Positions 13,541 through 13,852 of a DNA stretch of 13,852 nucleotides are shown in pieces. The DNA is from an uncultured Clostridium sp. (GTDB taxonomy: Bacteria; Bacillota; Clostridia; TANB77; CAG-508). The notes under the pieces were generated by a model. That model was not told the origin of the DNA and ran no database searches. It saw only the letters and a list, made by a program, of their open reading frames with translations. Each line of letters opens with the position of its first letter. Position 1 is the stretch's first letter. A program made the position numbers and the translations under genes. The DNA is taken from contig USDL01000027.1 in assembly GCA_900553365.1 (NCBI GenBank), positions 1-13,852 of the forward strand. The letters are read 5' to 3'.

Positions 13541-13852
13541 ATGAGATTTGTTCATATAGCAGATATGCATTTTGATAGCCCTTTTACTCTTTTAAGTAAT
13601 CAAGAAAATTTTGGAGACCAAAGGAGACTGGACCAAAGAAAAGCATTAAAAAAAATAATAGAGAAAATAAAACAAGAAAATATACCATATTTATTTATTG
13701 CTGGAGATTTATATGAACATCAATATATTAGACAATCAACAATAGAATATATAAATAATTTATTTAAAGAAATTCCCGATACAAAAATATTTATTACTCC
13801 AGGAAATCATGATCCATTTTTAAAAAATTCATATTATAATAATTTTAATTGG
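13541..13852 (+). CDS. Metallophosphoesterase, YhaO/SbcD-like DNA nuclease (5' part only)
   Basis: The first 104 residues of a calcineurin-like phosphoesterase are present; the rest lies beyond the window. The three visible metal-binding blocks are HIADMHFD at residues 5-12, IAGDLYEH near 65-72, and TPGNHDP near 87-93. These blocks and the spacing fit the DNA repair exonuclease group that includes SbcD, Mre11 and Bacillus YhaO. In Bacillus yhaO is paired with the large ATPase gene yhaN, and an SbcC/YhaN-like partner may follow here. The ATG follows AAGGAGA. The frame is open to the window edge and has no CGG so far. Confidence 0.82.
   Translation, partial: MRFVHIADMHFDSPFTLLSNQENFGDQRRLDQRKALKKIIEKIKQENIPYLFIAGDLYEHQYIRQSTIEYINNLFKEIPDTKIFITPGNHDPFLKNSYYNNFNW

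Noticed and set aside
30..13852. Recoding of UGA as a sense codon
   Set aside because: No complete gene ends in TGA, but none contains an in-frame TGA either, so there is no evidence of recoding. TAA and TAG as the only stops among 14 complete genes can be chance in A+T-rich DNA.

Overview
The window reads as a chromosomal segment of a strongly A+T-rich, endospore-forming Firmicute, most likely a clostridial lineage. It carries sporulation genes (spmA, spmB, spoIIR), an AbrB transition-state regulator, Gram-positive wall-precursor genes, AGGAGG-type ribosome binding sites and sigma-A promoters with 17-base spacers. No phage, insertion sequence, CRISPR array, tRNA or rRNA was seen.

Layout, left to right: rsmI (+) converges on abrB (-) over a shared terminator. 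spmA and spmB (+) follow, then about 350 bases without a protein gene that hold a consensus promoter and a structured candidate small RNA. A leftward block follows: spoIIR, murA and walJ, all on the minus strand. Next come an unrecognised gene (+) with its own promoter and terminator, and a sugar-nucleotide pair (a UDPGP-family uridylyltransferase and phosphoglucomutase). This pair converges on ttcA (-) over a second shared terminator. The window ends with a rightward murF-ddl-yqeK cluster and the first third or so of a YhaO/SbcD-like nuclease gene, cut by the window edge.

MurA, MurF and Ddl act on the same peptidoglycan precursor route. The uridylyltransferase and phosphoglucomutase probably supply UDP-sugars for envelope polymers. 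AbrB, SpoIIR, SpmA and SpmB belong to the sporulation programme, and Spo0A-box-like sites lie near several promoters.

The outstanding observation concerns the codon CGG. About 4,100 codons in 15 genes were read by eye, and CGG occurs in frame only three times. At each of these three places (2196-2198 and 2389-2391 in spmB, 6238-6240 in the unrecognised gene) the normal frame soon fails, and the sensible protein continues only if one base, the C of CGG, is skipped so that the next codon is GGN (glycine). With both shifts spmB gives a 175-residue protein that is recognisable to its C-terminus. With its shift the unrecognised gene runs to a stop just upstream of a strong terminator. More than 20 other CGG trinucleotides occur on coding strands, all out of frame and with no frame disturbance. 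I infer that CGG is an unassigned or hungry codon in this organism and that ribosomes shift +1 there, reading CGGN as one glycine step. I know of no described system of this kind, but I could not search the literature or databases.
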